Positions 19,577 to 29,877 are shown, counted from the stretch's first letter. The stretch: DNA of 64,000 bases from Yersinia frederiksenii ATCC 33641 (GCF_000754805.1 NZ_KN150731.1:1506492-1570491); one strand, 5' to 3'. The notes: generated by a model not told the origin, from the letters alone. Program-made: numbers and translations.

Positions 19577-19615
19577 GTAGCTAACACTGCTGCAACTTCA
19601 AATTGAAAGGGGATA
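19577..19615 (-). repeat. Intergenic repeat of a dispersed family (copy A)
   Basis: Read on the minus strand it runs from TATCCCCTTTC to GAAGTTGCAG and ends GTTAGCTAC. It resembles the copies at 47741-47809, 52618-52656, 57177-57246 and 60611-60674. It lies between trhO and its terminator. Confidence 0.5.
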
Positions 19616-19648
19616 CATCACTTAACCTGCTGGTGGTGCTATTAAAAT

Positions 19649-19689
19649 AAGACGTTGTCGGTTATTTTATCCGGTAGCGTCTTTTTTTT
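19649..19689 (+). terminator. Terminator after trhO
   Basis: AAGACG and CGTCTT close a 35-base hairpin with further pairing inside, followed by eight T. Confidence 0.7.
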
Positions 19690-19729
19690 GCCATTGTGAG
19701 CGGTGGCAGTTTCAATGCAAGGATTGATA

Positions 19730-20788
19730 ATGACAACACCGGTGGTAAGTAACCAAGGTTTGCGGTTAGTTGCAATGTTGGCAATGCTGGTAGTGATTAT
19801 GGCAGGGGTCAAGGCCGCATCACCTATCGTAGTGCCGTTTTTATTGGCGATTTTTCTCGCTATCGTCTTGAATCCTTTGGTGAAATTATTACAGAGAATA
19901 AAGATCCCCCGCACATTGGCGATTGTCTTATTGGTCACCATTATTGTGTTACTGATGGCATTACTATTTAGCCGCTTAGGTTCTTCATTAAATGAATTCG
20001 CCCGTTCACTACCGCAATATCGCGGTATGATGCTGGAGAAAATGCGCGATCTGCAAGAATTCTCGATGCGCTTTAATATTGAGTTCTCGGTGGATGACAT
20101 TATGAAACATGTCGATCCCAGCACTGCCATGAACTTTATTACCCGTCTGCTTAGTCACTTGTCTGGTGCCATGGCCAGCACGTTCTTGCTGCTAATGACG
20201 GTGGTCTTTATGTTATTTGAAGTGGAACGCCTGCCTTATAAAATGCAGTTGATGTTTGACAATCCGGAACAAGGCAATGCGATTCTTAAACGCGCACTGA
20301 ATGGTGTGACACATTATCTGGTCATTAAAACTATTATTAGCATTGCAACGGGGATTGTTATTTGGTTATTCCTGGCAGCAATGGGGGTGAGATTTGCTTT
20401 CCTGTGGGGGTTACTGGCTTTTGTTTTGAATTACATCCCTAATATCGGGTCAGTATTAGCAGCTGTTCCGCCGATCATTCAAGCCTTACTCTTTAATGGT
20501 TTTGCTGACGCTTTTGCTGTCACTTGCGGTTATATTCTCATTAACCTGATTGGCGGTAACATCATTGATCCACGGATGATGGGGCGGGGGTTGGGTCTCT
20601 CGACGCTGGTGGTGTTCCTGTCATTAATTTTCTGGGGATGGCTATTGGGGCCGATAGGTATGTTGCTTTCGGTACCATTGACCATTATTGCCAAGATTGC
20701 TCTTGAGTTAACACCCGCCGGTTATAAATTTGCGGTGTTACTGAGTGATGGTAAACCCATTAAAGTTGAGTCGGATAAGGTTAGCTGA
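19730..20788 (+). CDS. tqsA: AI-2E family transporter TqsA
   Basis: A 352-residue membrane protein with six to eight hydrophobic segments, closely matching E. coli TqsA (YdgG), reported to export the quorum signal autoinducer-2. The conserved FAFLWGLLAFVLNYIPNIGS and the C-terminal LGLSTLVVFLSLIFWGWLLG are hallmarks of the AI-2E family. The start at 19730 has AAGGA eight bases upstream; the in-frame GTG at 19703 is not supported. In E. coli tqsA is elsewhere, so it has moved into the trhO-solA interval here. Export of AI-2 is known for the family member and inferred here. Confidence 0.9.
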   Translation: MTTPVVSNQGLRLVAMLAMLVVIMAGVKAASPIVVPFLLAIFLAIVLNPLVKLLQRIKIPRTLAIVLLVTIIVLLMALLFSRLGSSLNEFARSLPQYRGMMLEKMRDLQEFSMRFNIEFSVDDIMKHVDPSTAMNFITRLLSHLSGAMASTFLLLMTVVFMLFEVERLPYKMQLMFDNPEQGNAILKRALNGVTHYLVIKTIISIATGIVIWLFLAAMGVRFAFLWGLLAFVLNYIPNIGSVLAAVPPIIQALLFNGFADAFAVTCGYILINLIGGNIIDPRMMGRGLGLSTLVVFLSLIFWGWLLGPIGMLLSVPLTIIAKIALELTPAGYKFAVLLSDGKPIKVESDKVS

Positions 20789-20810
20789 TAAAGCGTCCTA
20801 AAGCTGCAAA

Positions 20811-20841
20811 GGGCCACAGATAGATTGATATCTGCTGGCCC
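20811..20841. repeat. Strong hairpin between tqsA and yceO
   Basis: GGGCCA-CAGATA pairs with TATCTG-CTGGCCC with a single bulged G. It lies between convergent genes and may stop transcription from both, although the T tracts are weak. Confidence 0.55.
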
Positions 20842-20877
20842 TGACTAAAAATCTAGAAAGATGTAGGAAAGCGTAAA

Positions 20878-20991
20878 TTAATAGAAGAAGAAATAAATAT
20901 CGAGCGCTAGTAGAATCAGCCATAAGCAGATATAGAGCACCAGATGCTGCCGTACATTATTGATAACTATTGAGAGCAATTTATTTAACAT
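20878..20991 (-). CDS. yceO: Small membrane protein YceO homologue
   Basis: A 37-residue frame, shorter than usual listing limits. It starts MLNKLL, contains INNVRQHLVLYICLWLILL and ends in DIYFFFY: one membrane segment with an aromatic tail. The pattern is like E. coli YceO, whose C-terminal part also has an INNIR.HL.LYL.LW motif and an aromatic end, and which also lies between trhO and solA on the opposite strand. An in-frame ATG at 21015 would give 45 residues, nearer the E. coli annotation (46), but GGGGA touches that ATG and TATAAT lies just before it, so 20991 seems better. YceO has been linked to biofilm and acid response in E. coli; its mechanism is unknown. Confidence 0.75.
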   Translation of the reverse strand: MLNKLLSIVINNVRQHLVLYICLWLILLALDIYFFFY

Positions 20992-21138
20992 ACGACTGCC
21001 TGCGGCTGAAATCATTCCCCATTATATACTCATAGAACCTGAAATTGCAGGGGGTTAGCTACATTCACTCACTAACGTTATGTATCAATTAATCCTGACC
21101 TATTTTTTATAGCGGGCTCTCTATTTATATAAACAATC

Positions 21139-21723
21139 TCAGTATAAATACTTAAAGACATTATAAATAAAACACAGTTCCAGACGGTTTCTAACTTTTA
21201 TTTTCTCGGTAATATGACGTTTGTGTGAGTAAACAGTACTGTCGCTAATATTCAGCTTTCGAGCTATGCGATAATTAGGCATTTCCGTCATCCAATAGCA
21301 CATGACTTTATGTTCTTGTGGACTGAACAGCGATGAGGAGCATGAGGGGAGTTGCTCACAGACATCGTCTGAGAAGCTGGATAACATTTTTAATAGTTCA
21401 GGCAAATGCCTTTTAGCCAAGATTGAGACTGAGTCAGTGAGAGGTATAGGTGTGTTGCTAAATGGGTATGATGCATCCAGATAAATATAAACCTTTGCCC
21501 GATTACAGCAATTGAGAAACTTCTCTAATAAAGGGCAATGTCCACCGAATCGACAATATTGCGTAAGATTAACAATTATTATCTCAGGATTAAAATCGTG
21601 AATCGCCAATGTTGCCTGTGCAACGGTAGGCACATCCATTAAATTAAGAGATATTGAGTTATTTAAATAAGTATTTACCCCTGAACGGGTATAAAAGCAT
21701 TCGTCGATAATTAATATTTTCAT
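21139..21723 (-). CDS. LuxR-family regulator with a degenerate receiver domain
   Basis: A 194-residue protein with an N-terminal receiver-like domain and a C-terminal LuxR helix-turn-helix (FSPQEHKVMCYWMTEMPNY, RIARKLNISDSTVYSHKRHI). Acidic residues D7 and E8 remain, but the position of the phospho-acceptor at the end of the third strand is Asn52 (IIIVNLTQY), so classic phosphorylation is unlikely, as in RcsA-like regulators. The start at 21723 (MKILIIDE) is used; the frame from 21750 begins with TTG. There is no kinase gene beside it. AT-rich codon use sets it apart from its neighbours. The target is unknown. Confidence 0.8.
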   Translation of the reverse strand: MKILIIDECFYTRSGVNTYLNNSISLNLMDVPTVAQATLAIHDFNPEIIIVNLTQYCRFGGHCPLLEKFLNCCNRAKVYIYLDASYPFSNTPIPLTDSVSILAKRHLPELLKMLSSFSDDVCEQLPSCSSSLFSPQEHKVMCYWMTEMPNYRIARKLNISDSTVYSHKRHITEKIKVRNRLELCFIYNVFKYLY

Positions 21724-21981
21724 GTGACATACATCCTTGTCTAACAGCAACCATACCTGACTGCATACAAGGATAAGGTAATCCTCTGACGACTAAGACG
21801 TCAATTCGGGATTTACGAGGTTTATTTACGGATATAACGAATAAACTACCTTATAATAATTCAAATGGCAGTATTTCATACTGAAAAGGAAATGTCAGCA
21901 AATTGAATGAAATACCGATGACTCATTTGAAATAGAAATGGTCATCGGCGATATTATGCGCGTTATTTTTGCGATCTAATA

Positions 21982-23103
21982 TTACGAATTTGCAAAACGA
22001 GACAAGGAAAATGCTGAAATATCAATAGGTGAAACTTTGTCTTGGGCAAATAGAGCCGCGACTTCACCCAGAGCAGTGGCAAACTTAAATCCATGGCCAC
22101 TTAAGCCAGTCACCACCATGATATTAGGGTTATCTGGCAAGGTATCGATGATGAAATCCTCATCAGGGCTCATATCATAACTGCATGCGGCCCCATGGAG
22201 GCAAACGCCAACGCCGGGTAAAAAGTTGCGTAAAAAACCAAATACTTCAGTGCCATCTTCAGCATAACTGCCGAAAGGTTTTCGCTGTGCGGCAGACTCA
22301 ATGGGCTGCCCTCCATTATGTTTACCGAGTTTCAGCTCATCATTTTGCGAGGGGAAACCGTAATAGTGGATATTATCCGGTGTTTCGACGGTGAATGCGG
22401 GGAAATGGTTATTTTCACTGTAGCGTCCATCGGCATGATGCCAGGAAAAGACTTTGCGTACTGCCGTCACGGGCAACTCTGGAAGTAGTTCTTTGACCCA
22501 GGTTCCGGCGGTAACAACCACCTTACGGGCACTGTAGGTACCATCTATGGTCACAACATCGACACCGTCATCCAGTGGCTCAATCGCGGTGACAGGGCAG
22601 TTGAAAAGGATGCCACAACCGGCTTCAGTGACTGCTTTGATCAGTGTTTTTATGGCTAACTCGGAACGCAAGAAACCTGCTTGTGGTTCGAACACACCAA
22701 TATAATTGTCTGGCACAGTAAACACGGGCCATTTCTCGCGAACCTGCGCCGCATTTAAGGTTTCTACTGGCAAATTATATTGTTGGGCGCTGTACTGGGC
22801 ATTTTGCAGGAAAAGTGAATCAGCAGGCCCCAAATTAAGCACACCACTGGCCTGGAATAACGTCTCCCCGGTTTGGGACGATAGCTGATTCCACAAGGCT
22901 TGAGCACGTAATACTAAGGGAACATACTTCTCACCTTCACCATAAGCATGGCGAATGATTCTGGTATCACCATGATGACTCCCCGCTTGGTGTGGTGGCA
23001 TTGCACTGTCAATCATCAGTACCTTTAAACCGGCTTGTGAGGCGTAGTAACCTGCGGCAGAGCCGACAGAACCGCTACCGATGACAATCAAATCGTAATC
23101 CAT
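21982..23103 (-). CDS. solA: N-methyl-L-tryptophan oxidase
   Basis: A flavin amine oxidase of the monomeric sarcosine oxidase family that demethylates N-methyl-L-tryptophan (and sarcosine weakly), giving tryptophan, formaldehyde and hydrogen peroxide. The N-terminal Rossmann motif [14 protein letters not shown] binds FAD, and a Cys near residue 307 ([14 protein letters not shown]) is the covalent FAD attachment site of the family. The start at 23103 ([15 protein letters not shown] upstream) gives 373 residues, as in E. coli; the longer frame from 23145 is not supported. Position before bssS-dinI-pyrC is conserved. Confidence 0.93.
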   Translation of the reverse strand: MDYDLIVIGSGSVGSAAGYYASQAGLKVLMIDSAMPPHQAGSHHGDTRIIRHAYGEGEKYVPLVLRAQALWNQLSSQTGETLFQASGVLNLGPADSLFLQNAQYSAQQYNLPVETLNAAQVREKWPVFTVPDNYIGVFEPQAGFLRSELAIKTLIKAVTEAGCGILFNCPVTAIEPLDDGVDVVTIDGTYSARKVVVTAGTWVKELLPELPVTAVRKVFSWHHADGRYSENNHFPAFTVETPDNIHYYGFPSQNDELKLGKHNGGQPIESAAQRKPFGSYAEDGTEVFGFLRNFLPGVGVCLHGAACSYDMSPDEDFIIDTLPDNPNIMVVTGLSGHGFKFATALGEVAALFAQDKVSPIDISAFSLSRFANS

Positions 23104-23296
23104 ATTTTTCACCTTGGGGAATATCACTGTAGGCCTATTTAACACTCTCTGATGAGTAGCTCATAGTTATCGTGGTAATGACCAGAAATATTAAAATTAA
23201 AGCTAGCGGCTAGCGATAAAAATTAAAACGATAGTAATAGCACGGGAGTTAGAGGAGAAAAAGAGATGTTAGCTATATTAGGGGAGAGCGGTTAAT

Positions 23297-23332
23297 AAAA
23301 AGGCACCAAGTGATATTCACGGGTGCCTTTTT
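23297..23332 (-). terminator. Terminator after bssS
   Basis: On the minus strand a GGCACC/GGTGCC-based stem is followed by TTTTTATT. It is 31 bases past the bssS stop. Confidence 0.8.
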
Positions 23333-23362
23333 ATCGATTTGAAAATGAACTGGTATAAAGAA

Positions 23363-23617
23363 TTAATGCTTACGATAATCCAAGTCTTGATATTCTGATG
23401 ACTCAATTTTAGCAATGCCTGCTTCTAAGATATTTATTAATTGGCGTGCAACATCAGTCGTCAGCCAGAGTGTTCTATCAACGAGTGCATCTTCTGGCGG
23501 TTGATCCATGGAAGACAGGTAATGAAGACGTATCATCATCGCGTCATATACATCTACAGTGCTGATATCCCAACCTACGAGTGGGTGAGTCTGGATAACT
23601 TCATCATTTCTGTCCAT
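23363..23617 (-). CDS. bssS: Biofilm formation regulator BssS
   Basis: A small soluble protein of 84 residues, same length as E. coli BssS (YceP). NEVIQTHPLVGWDISTVD-type sequence (here DEVIQTHPLVGWDISTVD) and TLWLTTDVARQLINILEAG are nearly identical. In E. coli it affects biofilm formation through cell signalling and catabolite repression; the biochemical activity is unknown. The middle part (about residues 34-47) is the variable region. Single-gene unit with its own terminator, in conserved position beside dinI. Confidence 0.93.
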   Translation of the reverse strand: MDRNDEVIQTHPLVGWDISTVDVYDAMMIRLHYLSSMDQPPEDALVDRTLWLTTDVARQLINILEAGIAKIESSEYQDLDYRKH

Positions 23618-23827
23618 AAAGACCCCTTATATAGTAGTTACTGACTGGAGTGACTAACGAGGATCCATGCGGCTCAATACTGGGTGAGCTTTTTTAGTAT
23701 ACGCAACCGTTGCTGAATTTGGAGATTATCCACAGATCTTTACAAATTATTTATTTTATGATGATTAATTAAGCGAACAGAGAGAGTGATAAGAAAAAAT
23801 TAATAACGTGCAATTTAAACATGTCTA

Positions 23828-23855
23828 TAAAAAAGCCGAGGAGCGACTCCCCGGC
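23828..23855 (-). terminator. Terminator after dinI
   Basis: On the minus strand GCCGGGGAG and CTCCTCGGC form a nine-base stem with one mismatch, followed by TTTTTT. Confidence 0.85.
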
Positions 23856-23874
23856 AAAACAGCATTAGTGTGGG

Positions 23875-24120
23875 TTACTCCGCATCAAACCAATCGTCAG
23901 CGCTTTCCCATATTTCTTGTAATATTTCAGAGATCAGATCTTTATCTGTTTTGGCTCCGCCTAAAACAGACAGATTATTAGCACCAGCATAACGTACTTG
24001 TACTGCAGTCGTGGTGTCCGGAAATTTGCTATTCAGTCGTTTACTCAATTCATGAGTGAGTGCTTCGATAGCACCTGCGGGTAACGGGTTTTTTTTATCA
24101 ATACTGACTTCAACACGCAT
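23875..24120 (-). CDS. dinI: DNA damage-inducible protein I
   Basis: An 81-residue SOS protein that binds RecA filaments and tunes co-protease activity. The MRVEVSIDKK start, LTHELSKRL helix and the acidic C-terminal helix (EILQEIWESADDWFDAE), which mimics DNA to contact RecA, match E. coli DinI (81 residues). It is read from a promoter that carries a perfect LexA box just upstream, so it is an SOS gene here too. Confidence 0.96.
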   Translation of the reverse strand: MRVEVSIDKKNPLPAGAIEALTHELSKRLNSKFPDTTTAVQVRYAGANNLSVLGGAKTDKDLISEILQEIWESADDWFDAE

Positions 24121-24141
24121 ATTTGGCCCTCCGAATATTTA

Positions 24142-24161
24142 TACTGTTTATTTATACAGTA
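24142..24161. promoter_or_regulatory. LexA (SOS) box of dinI
   Basis: TACTGT-N8-ACAGTA is a perfect palindromic match to CTGT-N8-ACAG with an AT-rich spacer. It ends 22 bases before the dinI start. Confidence 0.92.
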
Positions 24162-24235
24162 TAAATATTCAGGCCGCAACTAGCAGAGATAAAAATTTCA
24201 CTGTAGAGAAAGATGCTTCCCGACAGTGAACGTTA

Positions 24236-25282
24236 TCAGGCTTTCACTGACCAATTAAGAGTTTGGCCCGCGAGGAAAGGAATGACCGATTCCTTTCCTA
24301 ATGGGATTTCTTCCGGTTGTTGGAACGGAGTCCGAACCAATTCAACAAAATCCTCGTTAACAGGCAGGTTATAGAAGCGTGGGCCATTTAAGGAACAGAA
24401 AGCTTCCAGATGTTGCAATGCATGCATCTCTTCAAATACGGTGGCATAAGCAGGTAATGCAGATGGCGCGTTGAAGACACCAGCACAGCCACAAGATGAC
24501 TCTTTGCGATGCTTGGCATGAGGTGCAGAGTCAGTTCCGAGGAAGAAACGGTCAGAGCCGCTGGCGACTGCCTGACGTAACGCTTCCTGATGAGTACCTC
24601 GTTTCAATATAGGCAAGCAGAATAGATGAGGGCGAATCCCACCTACCAGCATGTGATTACGGTTAAACATCAAATGCTGTGGGGTAATGGTCGCCCCAAG
24701 GAAACGATTGCCTGCCAGCACATAATCAGCAGCGTCTTTGGTTGTAATATGCTCAAAGACAATTTTCAACTCAGGGAAGTTGCGGCGAATCGGTTCCAGG
24801 ATTATTTCAATAAAACGTGCTTCGCGATCAAAGATATCCACTGCAGCCTCGGTAACTTCACCGTGGATCAACAGTGGCATACCTATCTTCTGCATTTGTT
24901 CAAACAGAGGATAAATTGCTGGAATATCCGATACACCGTGAGTCGAGTTAGTGGTGGCATTGGCAGGGTATAACTTGGCTGCGGTAAATACACCTTCTGC
25001 AAAACCGCGAGTCAGTTCGTTGATATCCAGCGTATTGGTCAGGTAGCAGGTCATCAGTGGTGTGAATTTATGGCCTGTTGGTGTTGCAGCCAAAATACGT
25101 TCCCGGTAAGCAATCGCGCTATCGACTGTGGTAATCGGTGGCGTCAGATTTGGCATAACGATGGCTCGAGCGAACACCTCGGAAGTATAGGGCAGCACGG
25201 TACTGAGCATTTCGTCATCACGTAAGTGAATATGCCAGTCATCTGGGCGGCGAATTTTCAGGGTGTTAGATTGTGCAGTCAT
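24236..25282 (-). CDS. pyrC: Dihydroorotase
   Basis: Zinc enzyme of pyrimidine synthesis that interconverts N-carbamoyl-aspartate and dihydroorotate. The 348-residue class II enzyme has the metal pair His17 and His19 (DDWHIHLRD), the Lys that becomes carboxylated ([13 protein letters not shown]), HGEVT, HITT and the later Asp in GTDSAPH. Start preceded by GGAG. In enterobacteria pyrC is controlled by pyrimidine-dependent start-site choice in the leader; a C-run lies about 40 bases upstream of the start, but I cannot show the switch here. Confidence 0.96.
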   Translation of the reverse strand: MTAQSNTLKIRRPDDWHIHLRDDEMLSTVLPYTSEVFARAIVMPNLTPPITTVDSAIAYRERILAATPTGHKFTPLMTCYLTNTLDINELTRGFAEGVFTAAKLYPANATTNSTHGVSDIPAIYPLFEQMQKIGMPLLIHGEVTEAAVDIFDREARFIEIILEPIRRNFPELKIVFEHITTKDAADYVLAGNRFLGATITPQHLMFNRNHMLVGGIRPHLFCLPILKRGTHQEALRQAVASGSDRFFLGTDSAPHAKHRKESSCGCAGVFNAPSALPAYATVFEEMHALQHLEAFCSLNGPRFYNLPVNEDFVELVRTPFQQPEEIPLGKESVIPFLAGQTLNWSVKA

Positions 25283-25511
25283 TCAACGGGCTCCGCAGTC
25301 ATGATGAAATATCGGGGTTTTTATGCTGTTTCTGGCGGGGTCTAAGGATAAGCGGAAAGTGCTCAGGATGCATCTGATTGTTAGGGTTAGGTTGAAAACA
25401 ATATAAAAAGGGCATCTTATAGAGGGGCTCGGGGTAAAATTTGCCCAACAGGGTGAGCGATTAATTAGCCATCAAATACGCTAATTGAATGTATAACATG
25501 GGAGAATAACT

Positions 25512-25799
25512 ATGGAAGTCCGTGTCATCGCCAGTTTAGTGGCAAAACCTGAATTTACTGCTGCGGTTAAAGCTGCGGTTCATCAAGTGATTGAACCCAG
25601 CCGTGAGGAACAAGGAAATCTGCAATATGATCTCCATGCCGAAAGCGATAAACCAGGTTCTTTTGTGTTTTTCGAGCGCTGGGAATCTGATGAAGCATTG
25701 GAAAAACATAATAAAACTGGGCACTTCAAAGAGTTTGTCAAATCGATAGAAGGCAAGCTTGAGAGCATTGAGATAAAAAAAGTGAAGCAAATTGCTTGA
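25512..25799 (+). CDS. Antibiotic biosynthesis monooxygenase (ABM) domain protein
   Basis: A 95-residue single-domain ABM protein (dimeric alpha-beta barrel). The motifs IEPSREEQGNLQYDLH, FVFFERWESDEALEKHNKTG and HFKEFV are typical of the YgiN-like putative quinol monooxygenases. Such proteins act on quinols or other small aromatic substrates without a bound cofactor; the substrate here is unknown. Start behind GGGAGAATAACT. Divergent from pyrC and followed by a strong terminator shared with rne. Not present at this place in E. coli. Confidence 0.87.
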   Translation: MEVRVIASLVAKPEFTAAVKAAVHQVIEPSREEQGNLQYDLHAESDKPGSFVFFERWESDEALEKHNKTGHFKEFVKSIEGKLESIEIKKVKQIA

Positions 25800-25814
25800 G
25801 CATTTTATCGAAAT

Positions 25815-25842
25815 AAAAAACCCGCCTGCTGGCGGGTTTTTG
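25815..25842. terminator. Bidirectional terminator between the ABM gene and rne
   Basis: AAAAAACCCGCC and GGCGGGTTTTT pair around TGCT. It lies between convergent genes and has a T tract on both strands. Confidence 0.92.
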
Positions 25843-25869
25843 TAGGGTTCGAACTAAACAATATGGTTG

Positions 25870-28800
25870 TTAGTCGACCGATTGTGGTTTGGTTGCTGGT
25901 GCTGTGGCCTGAGTTACCGCAGCATGACCACCTGCAGAACCTTTACCAGCAAAATCAAAGGCCGGGCGTTCCCAATGACCTTGACTCGTTGATGCTGGAG
26001 CATAATCAGGCGCCGGAGCTTTAGTCATCGGTGCTGAAGCATAGTGTTTGAATAACACCCCTTCAGGCTGAGCAACTACCGGCTGTTGAGACACGATAAC
26101 TGTCGCTGCATCGGTTAGTGGCTCAGTAACACTCGCATCTTCAGTCACATTCTCAACCACAGTTTCACTTGTGACTTGTTGTTCAGCAATAGCCTCTTCA
26201 ACAACCGTTTCGGCGGCAGCGGCTGTTTCAGCAATAACTTCTGGTGCTGCTGCTTCCACAACTGTTTCTTCGACTACAGCCTCTTCAACGACTGTCTCTT
26301 CAACGACAATGTCTTCAGCGATCGTTTCTGTAATCACAGCTTCTGGCACGATGGTTTCTTCAACCACAGCTTCTGGCACGATGGTTTCTTCAACCACAGT
26401 TTCAGTAGCAACAACCTCTTCAACTACTGGTTTGACAATGACTGGAGCCTGTTCAATTGCGGCCAAGGTTTCAGCTACCGGTGTCGCATCTGCAACAGCA
26501 ATGTTTGCCGTCGTCGGAGTTTCAACAACCGCGGCTACCATTGCTGGCTCGACAACGTCAGGTGTCGGTGCCACAACAGGTGCACGGCCAGGTACGGCTG
26601 CAGCTGAAGATGAAGAACCGCCTGGTTTATGTTGTGGCGCAGGCGTTGGTGCAGGAGCGGCAATTTCTGCAACAGCGGCAACAACAACAGGGGCTGCAAT
26701 AATCGGAGCAGCAACGGCTACGACTGCAGCTTCTGGCACTTGTTCTACAGGTAGTTGTTCTTCAACCGGATTCTCCACAAAAGCTCGTTCAATCGGTTGA
26801 GCAACCGGGTAACGAACCCATACTTTGCCAGAAGCCATTTCTGGCGAGGCAAAAGCACCTGCCAACGGCATAGCAGACTGTGCTGGATAACGCTCATCAC
26901 GGTAGCGACGGCGACGTTGACCACTGACACGCAAATGGCGAGGTGAACGGCGAGAGCGACGTGGCATGCCATTTTCATTATTGGCGTTGCGGTCGTTAGT
27001 CACTTCATCATCAGCTTGGTTGCTTGGCTGTGGCAATAACTTCACTTCTTCCTGTACAGCTGGCGCGGCAATGTGAGTTACCGGTTCGCTGGCAGGATTT
27101 TCCACAACATTCAGCTCATCATTGGCCGATTGAATACGGACTTTCTGACTCAACTGACGACGTTGACGGCGCTGCATCACCTGCTGACGTTCTTCCTGCT
27201 CAGGCTGCTGTACGTCTTCTACAACACTGACCTCGGCAACATCAACTTTCGCTTTAACGTCTTGTGGAGCTTGGCGTTTGTCATCTTGACGGCGACGTTG
27301 ACGATCACCACGACGCGGCTGCTGCTCTTCACGCTGTACTTTATCCGCATCAACGACATCAGTCTGTGCTTGTGGTGCAGTAGCTTGTTGAGTAGGGCGC
27401 TTATTACGACGTTGATCTTCACGGCCTTCGCGATTGGAATTATCACGATTCGTGTTATCACGGCCTGAACTATCACGAGAGCCATTGTTCTCACCACGAC
27501 CTGAGTTATCGCGGCCTTCACGTGGTGTGCGGTCATTGCGATCTTTACGGCCATTGTTCTGACGGCGAGGATTACGGCGGTCATTACGGCGATTCTCGTT
27601 GGTTTCAGTTTTTTCAACTTCAACCGGTTTGACTTCAGCTTCTGTCGAACCACCGAAAATACCCTTCAGGCCACTGAACAGACGACTAAAGAAGCCTGGT
27701 TGTTCAGGGGCTGCGGATGCCTCAGCCTGTGGTGCGACTGCTGGCTTAACCGCGGTAGCAGCTGGAGCTGATTCTGGTGGAACTTCAGTTGGCAGAGAGA
27801 AAGTTGCCAGCGCCGGTTGTTCTGGGCGTTTACGCTCCATCGTCGCTTCTTCCAGCGGTTGCGCCATTTCTGCTTCATGCAGCTGTGGCAACAAATAACT
27901 GAGAGAAGGAACTTCTTCACCTTTACGTACGCGCAGCACCGAGTAATGTGGGGTTTGCATCTGATCGTTTGGCACGATCACCGCACGCACACCGCCTTGG
28001 CGTTTTTCGATGGCATTAACTGATTCACGTTTTTCGTTCAGCAGATACGAGGCAATTTGTACCGGCACAATCGCGTGAACTTCATGGGTATTTTCTTTCA
28101 GCGCTTCTTCTTCAATCAAACGCAGAATAGAAAGTGACAGGGATTCGTTGTCACGCACGGTACCGGTGCCGCTACAACGTGGGCACACATGGTGGCTCGA
28201 CTCACCCAGTGACGGACTGAGGCGCTGACGGGACATTTCCAGTAAACCAAAGCGCGAGATGCGGCCAATCTGGATCCGCGCGCGGTCTTGACGGACGGCA
28301 TCACGTAAACGGTTTTCCACTTCACGCTGGTGGCGCACGGGGGTCATATCGATAAAGTCGATAACAATCAGGCCACCCAAGTCACGTAAACGCAACTGAC
28401 GGGCAATTTCATCTGCCGCTTCAAGGTTGGTATTGAAAGCAGTTTCTTCGATATCACCACCACGAGTTGCTCGTGCGGAGTTGATATCAATCGCGGTCAA
28501 GGCTTCAGTGGTATCGATAACGATAGAGCCACCGGAAGGCAGACGAACTTCACGTTGGAATGCAGATTCAATCTGTGACTCAATCTGGTAGTGGCTGAAT
28601 AATGGAATTTCACCACTGTACAATTTGATTTTACTACTGAAATCCGGGCGGCCCAGTGCAGCGATATGCTCTTTAGCCAGTTCGAGAACTTTAGGGTTAT
28701 CGATCAGGATTTCGCCGATGTCCGGGCGCAGATAATCACGGAAAGCACGGACAATCACGTTACTTTCCTGATGAATCAAGAACGGCGCAGGGCGACCTTC

Positions 28801-29394
28801 AGCGGCTTTTTTAATCGCATCCCAGTGCTTAAGACGGAATGATAAGTCCCATTGCAGCGCATCAGCAGATTTACCTACACCCGCGGTACGCACAATCAGA
28901 CCCATGCCATCAGGCAATTGCAGGGAGGATAAGGCTTCTTTCAGTTCAGTACGGTCATCCCCTTCGATACGGCGAGAAATGCCACCGGCACGTGGGTTGT
29001 TTGGCATCAGAACTAAATAACTACCGGCCAGACTGATAAAAGTCGTCAGTGCGGCACCTTTATTACCGCGTTCTTCTTTATCAACCTGAACAATAACTTC
29101 CTGGCCTTCGCGCAGCACATCTTTGATGTTTGGGCGGCCATGAGAGGAATAATTACTAGGGAAATATTCGCGAGAAATTTCTTTTAGTGGGAGGAAACCA
29201 TGCCGTTCAGCGCCGTAATCAACAAAAGCGGCTTCCAGGCTGGGTTCGATTCGGGTGATTTTACCTTTGTAAATATTCGCTTTTTTCTGTTCATGACCTG
29301 GACTTTCAATATCCAAATCATACAGCCGCTGTCCATCTACAAGGGCAACACGCAACTCTTCTTGCTGAGTTGCGTTAATCAACATTCTTTTCAT
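25870..29394 (-). CDS. rne: Ribonuclease E
   Basis: Endoribonuclease at the core of the RNA degradosome, needed for mRNA decay and for rRNA and tRNA processing. The 1174-residue protein has an S1 domain (about 35-125), an RNase H-like part and a DNase I-like catalytic part with metal-binding Asp residues ([20 protein letters not shown]), a Zn-link CPRC ([11 protein letters not shown]), and a long low-complexity C-terminal scaffold: Arg-rich RNA-binding region (about 600-720) and an Ala/Glu/Val-rich stretch with short repeats. It is longer than the E. coli protein (1061), mainly in the scaffold. The leader is over 300 bases long and probably autoregulatory. Confidence 0.97.
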   Translation of the reverse strand: MKRMLINATQQEELRVALVDGQRLYDLDIESPGHEQKKANIYKGKITRIEPSLEAAFVDYGAERHGFLPLKEISREYFPSNYSSHGRPNIKDVLREGQEVIVQVDKEERGNKGAALTTFISLAGSYLVLMPNNPRAGGISRRIEGDDRTELKEALSSLQLPDGMGLIVRTAGVGKSADALQWDLSFRLKHWDAIKKAAEGRPAPFLIHQESNVIVRAFRDYLRPDIGEILIDNPKVLELAKEHIAALGRPDFSSKIKLYSGEIPLFSHYQIESQIESAFQREVRLPSGGSIVIDTTEALTAIDINSARATRGGDIEETAFNTNLEAADEIARQLRLRDLGGLIVIDFIDMTPVRHQREVENRLRDAVRQDRARIQIGRISRFGLLEMSRQRLSPSLGESSHHVCPRCSGTGTVRDNESLSLSILRLIEEEALKENTHEVHAIVPVQIASYLLNEKRESVNAIEKRQGGVRAVIVPNDQMQTPHYSVLRVRKGEEVPSLSYLLPQLHEAEMAQPLEEATMERKRPEQPALATFSLPTEVPPESAPAATAVKPAVAPQAEASAAPEQPGFFSRLFSGLKGIFGGSTEAEVKPVEVEKTETNENRRNDRRNPRRQNNGRKDRNDRTPREGRDNSGRGENNGSRDSSGRDNTNRDNSNREGREDQRRNKRPTQQATAPQAQTDVVDADKVQREEQQPRRGDRQRRRQDDKRQAPQDVKAKVDVAEVSVVEDVQQPEQEERQQVMQRRQRRQLSQKVRIQSANDELNVVENPASEPVTHIAAPAVQEEVKLLPQPSNQADDEVTNDRNANNENGMPRRSRRSPRHLRVSGQRRRRYRDERYPAQSAMPLAGAFASPEMASGKVWVRYPVAQPIERAFVENPVEEQLPVEQVPEAAVVAVAAPIIAAPVVVAAVAEIAAPAPTPAPQHKPGGSSSSAAAVPGRAPVVAPTPDVVEPAMVAAVVETPTTANIAVADATPVAETLAAIEQAPVIVKPVVEEVVATETVVEETIVPEAVVEETIVPEAVITETIAEDIVVEETVVEEAVVEETVVEAAAPEVIAETAAAAETVVEEAIAEQQVTSETVVENVTEDASVTEPLTDAATVIVSQQPVVAQPEGVLFKHYASAPMTKAPAPDYAPASTSQGHWERPAFDFAGKGSAGGHAAVTQATAPATKPQSVD
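26341..26400. repeat. 30-bp tandem duplication inside the rne scaffold region
   Basis: Two adjacent 30-base units (26341-26370 and 26371-26400) are identical except for the last base. They encode the repeated [10 protein letters not shown] block in RNase E. The reading frame is kept. Confidence 0.85.
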
Positions 29395-29720
29395 CTTTAA
29401 CTTACTCGTTATTTTTACATTGTCATTAGAACTGCGGGCAAAATAACCTCATGGTCGGGTAAACCGATGACCCCGAGTCTTCTCGCAAAGCCGTCAACCT
29501 CACGGTTGTCGCCTGCATAGGGGCGCATTATTTCGGTAAGCCTGTGTTTCTTTCTGAAAAACAGCGCTTTTATATAAAGGGCAGCTTCTGAATATAAGAC
29601 AACAGAGCTTTACCCACTTGCCGACCAAGCTGCAACCCGCAGCCCGCTAATTGCTTGATTTCACATTACGTCTTACGCCATTGCTGCGTTTTTGTGTGAC
29701 CAGGCAAAGTTTATTATTCC
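29395..29720 (-). promoter_or_regulatory. Long 5' leader of rne
   Basis: The minus-strand sequence before rne keeps blocks I recognise from the E. coli rne leader: TAGCGGGCTGCGGGTTGCAG (about 29654-29635), ACCGTGAGGTTGACGGC (about 29506-29490) and TTTGCCCGCAGTTCTAATGA near the gene. In E. coli this leader contains hairpin hp2, bound by RNase E for feedback control of its own mRNA. The promoter boundary is not fixed. The remainder to 29968 is the divergent rne/rluC promoter region. Confidence 0.65.
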
Positions 29721-29877
29721 ACTAGTCTCTTGGTCTAACGAGAATCAACGCAGAATTAATCACATTATTCCATTGCTGACACTGATATAGCAAGATGACT
29801 TTACCTACCTACGTAAAGATTCTTTTACTGTTTTCGCAGTGTTGGCGGCTATCGTTGTCTTATTAAACAATAAATGC

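Noticed and set aside
19642-20130. 162-codon minus-strand frame overlapping tqsA
   Set aside because: It is antisense to a clear membrane transporter gene and its translation has no recognisable domain.
26171-26800. Long plus-strand frame (209 codons) opposite rne
   Set aside because: It is an Ala/Ser/Thr-rich low-complexity translation of the antisense of the rne Glu/Val/Ala repeats; no start signal and no protein-like pattern.
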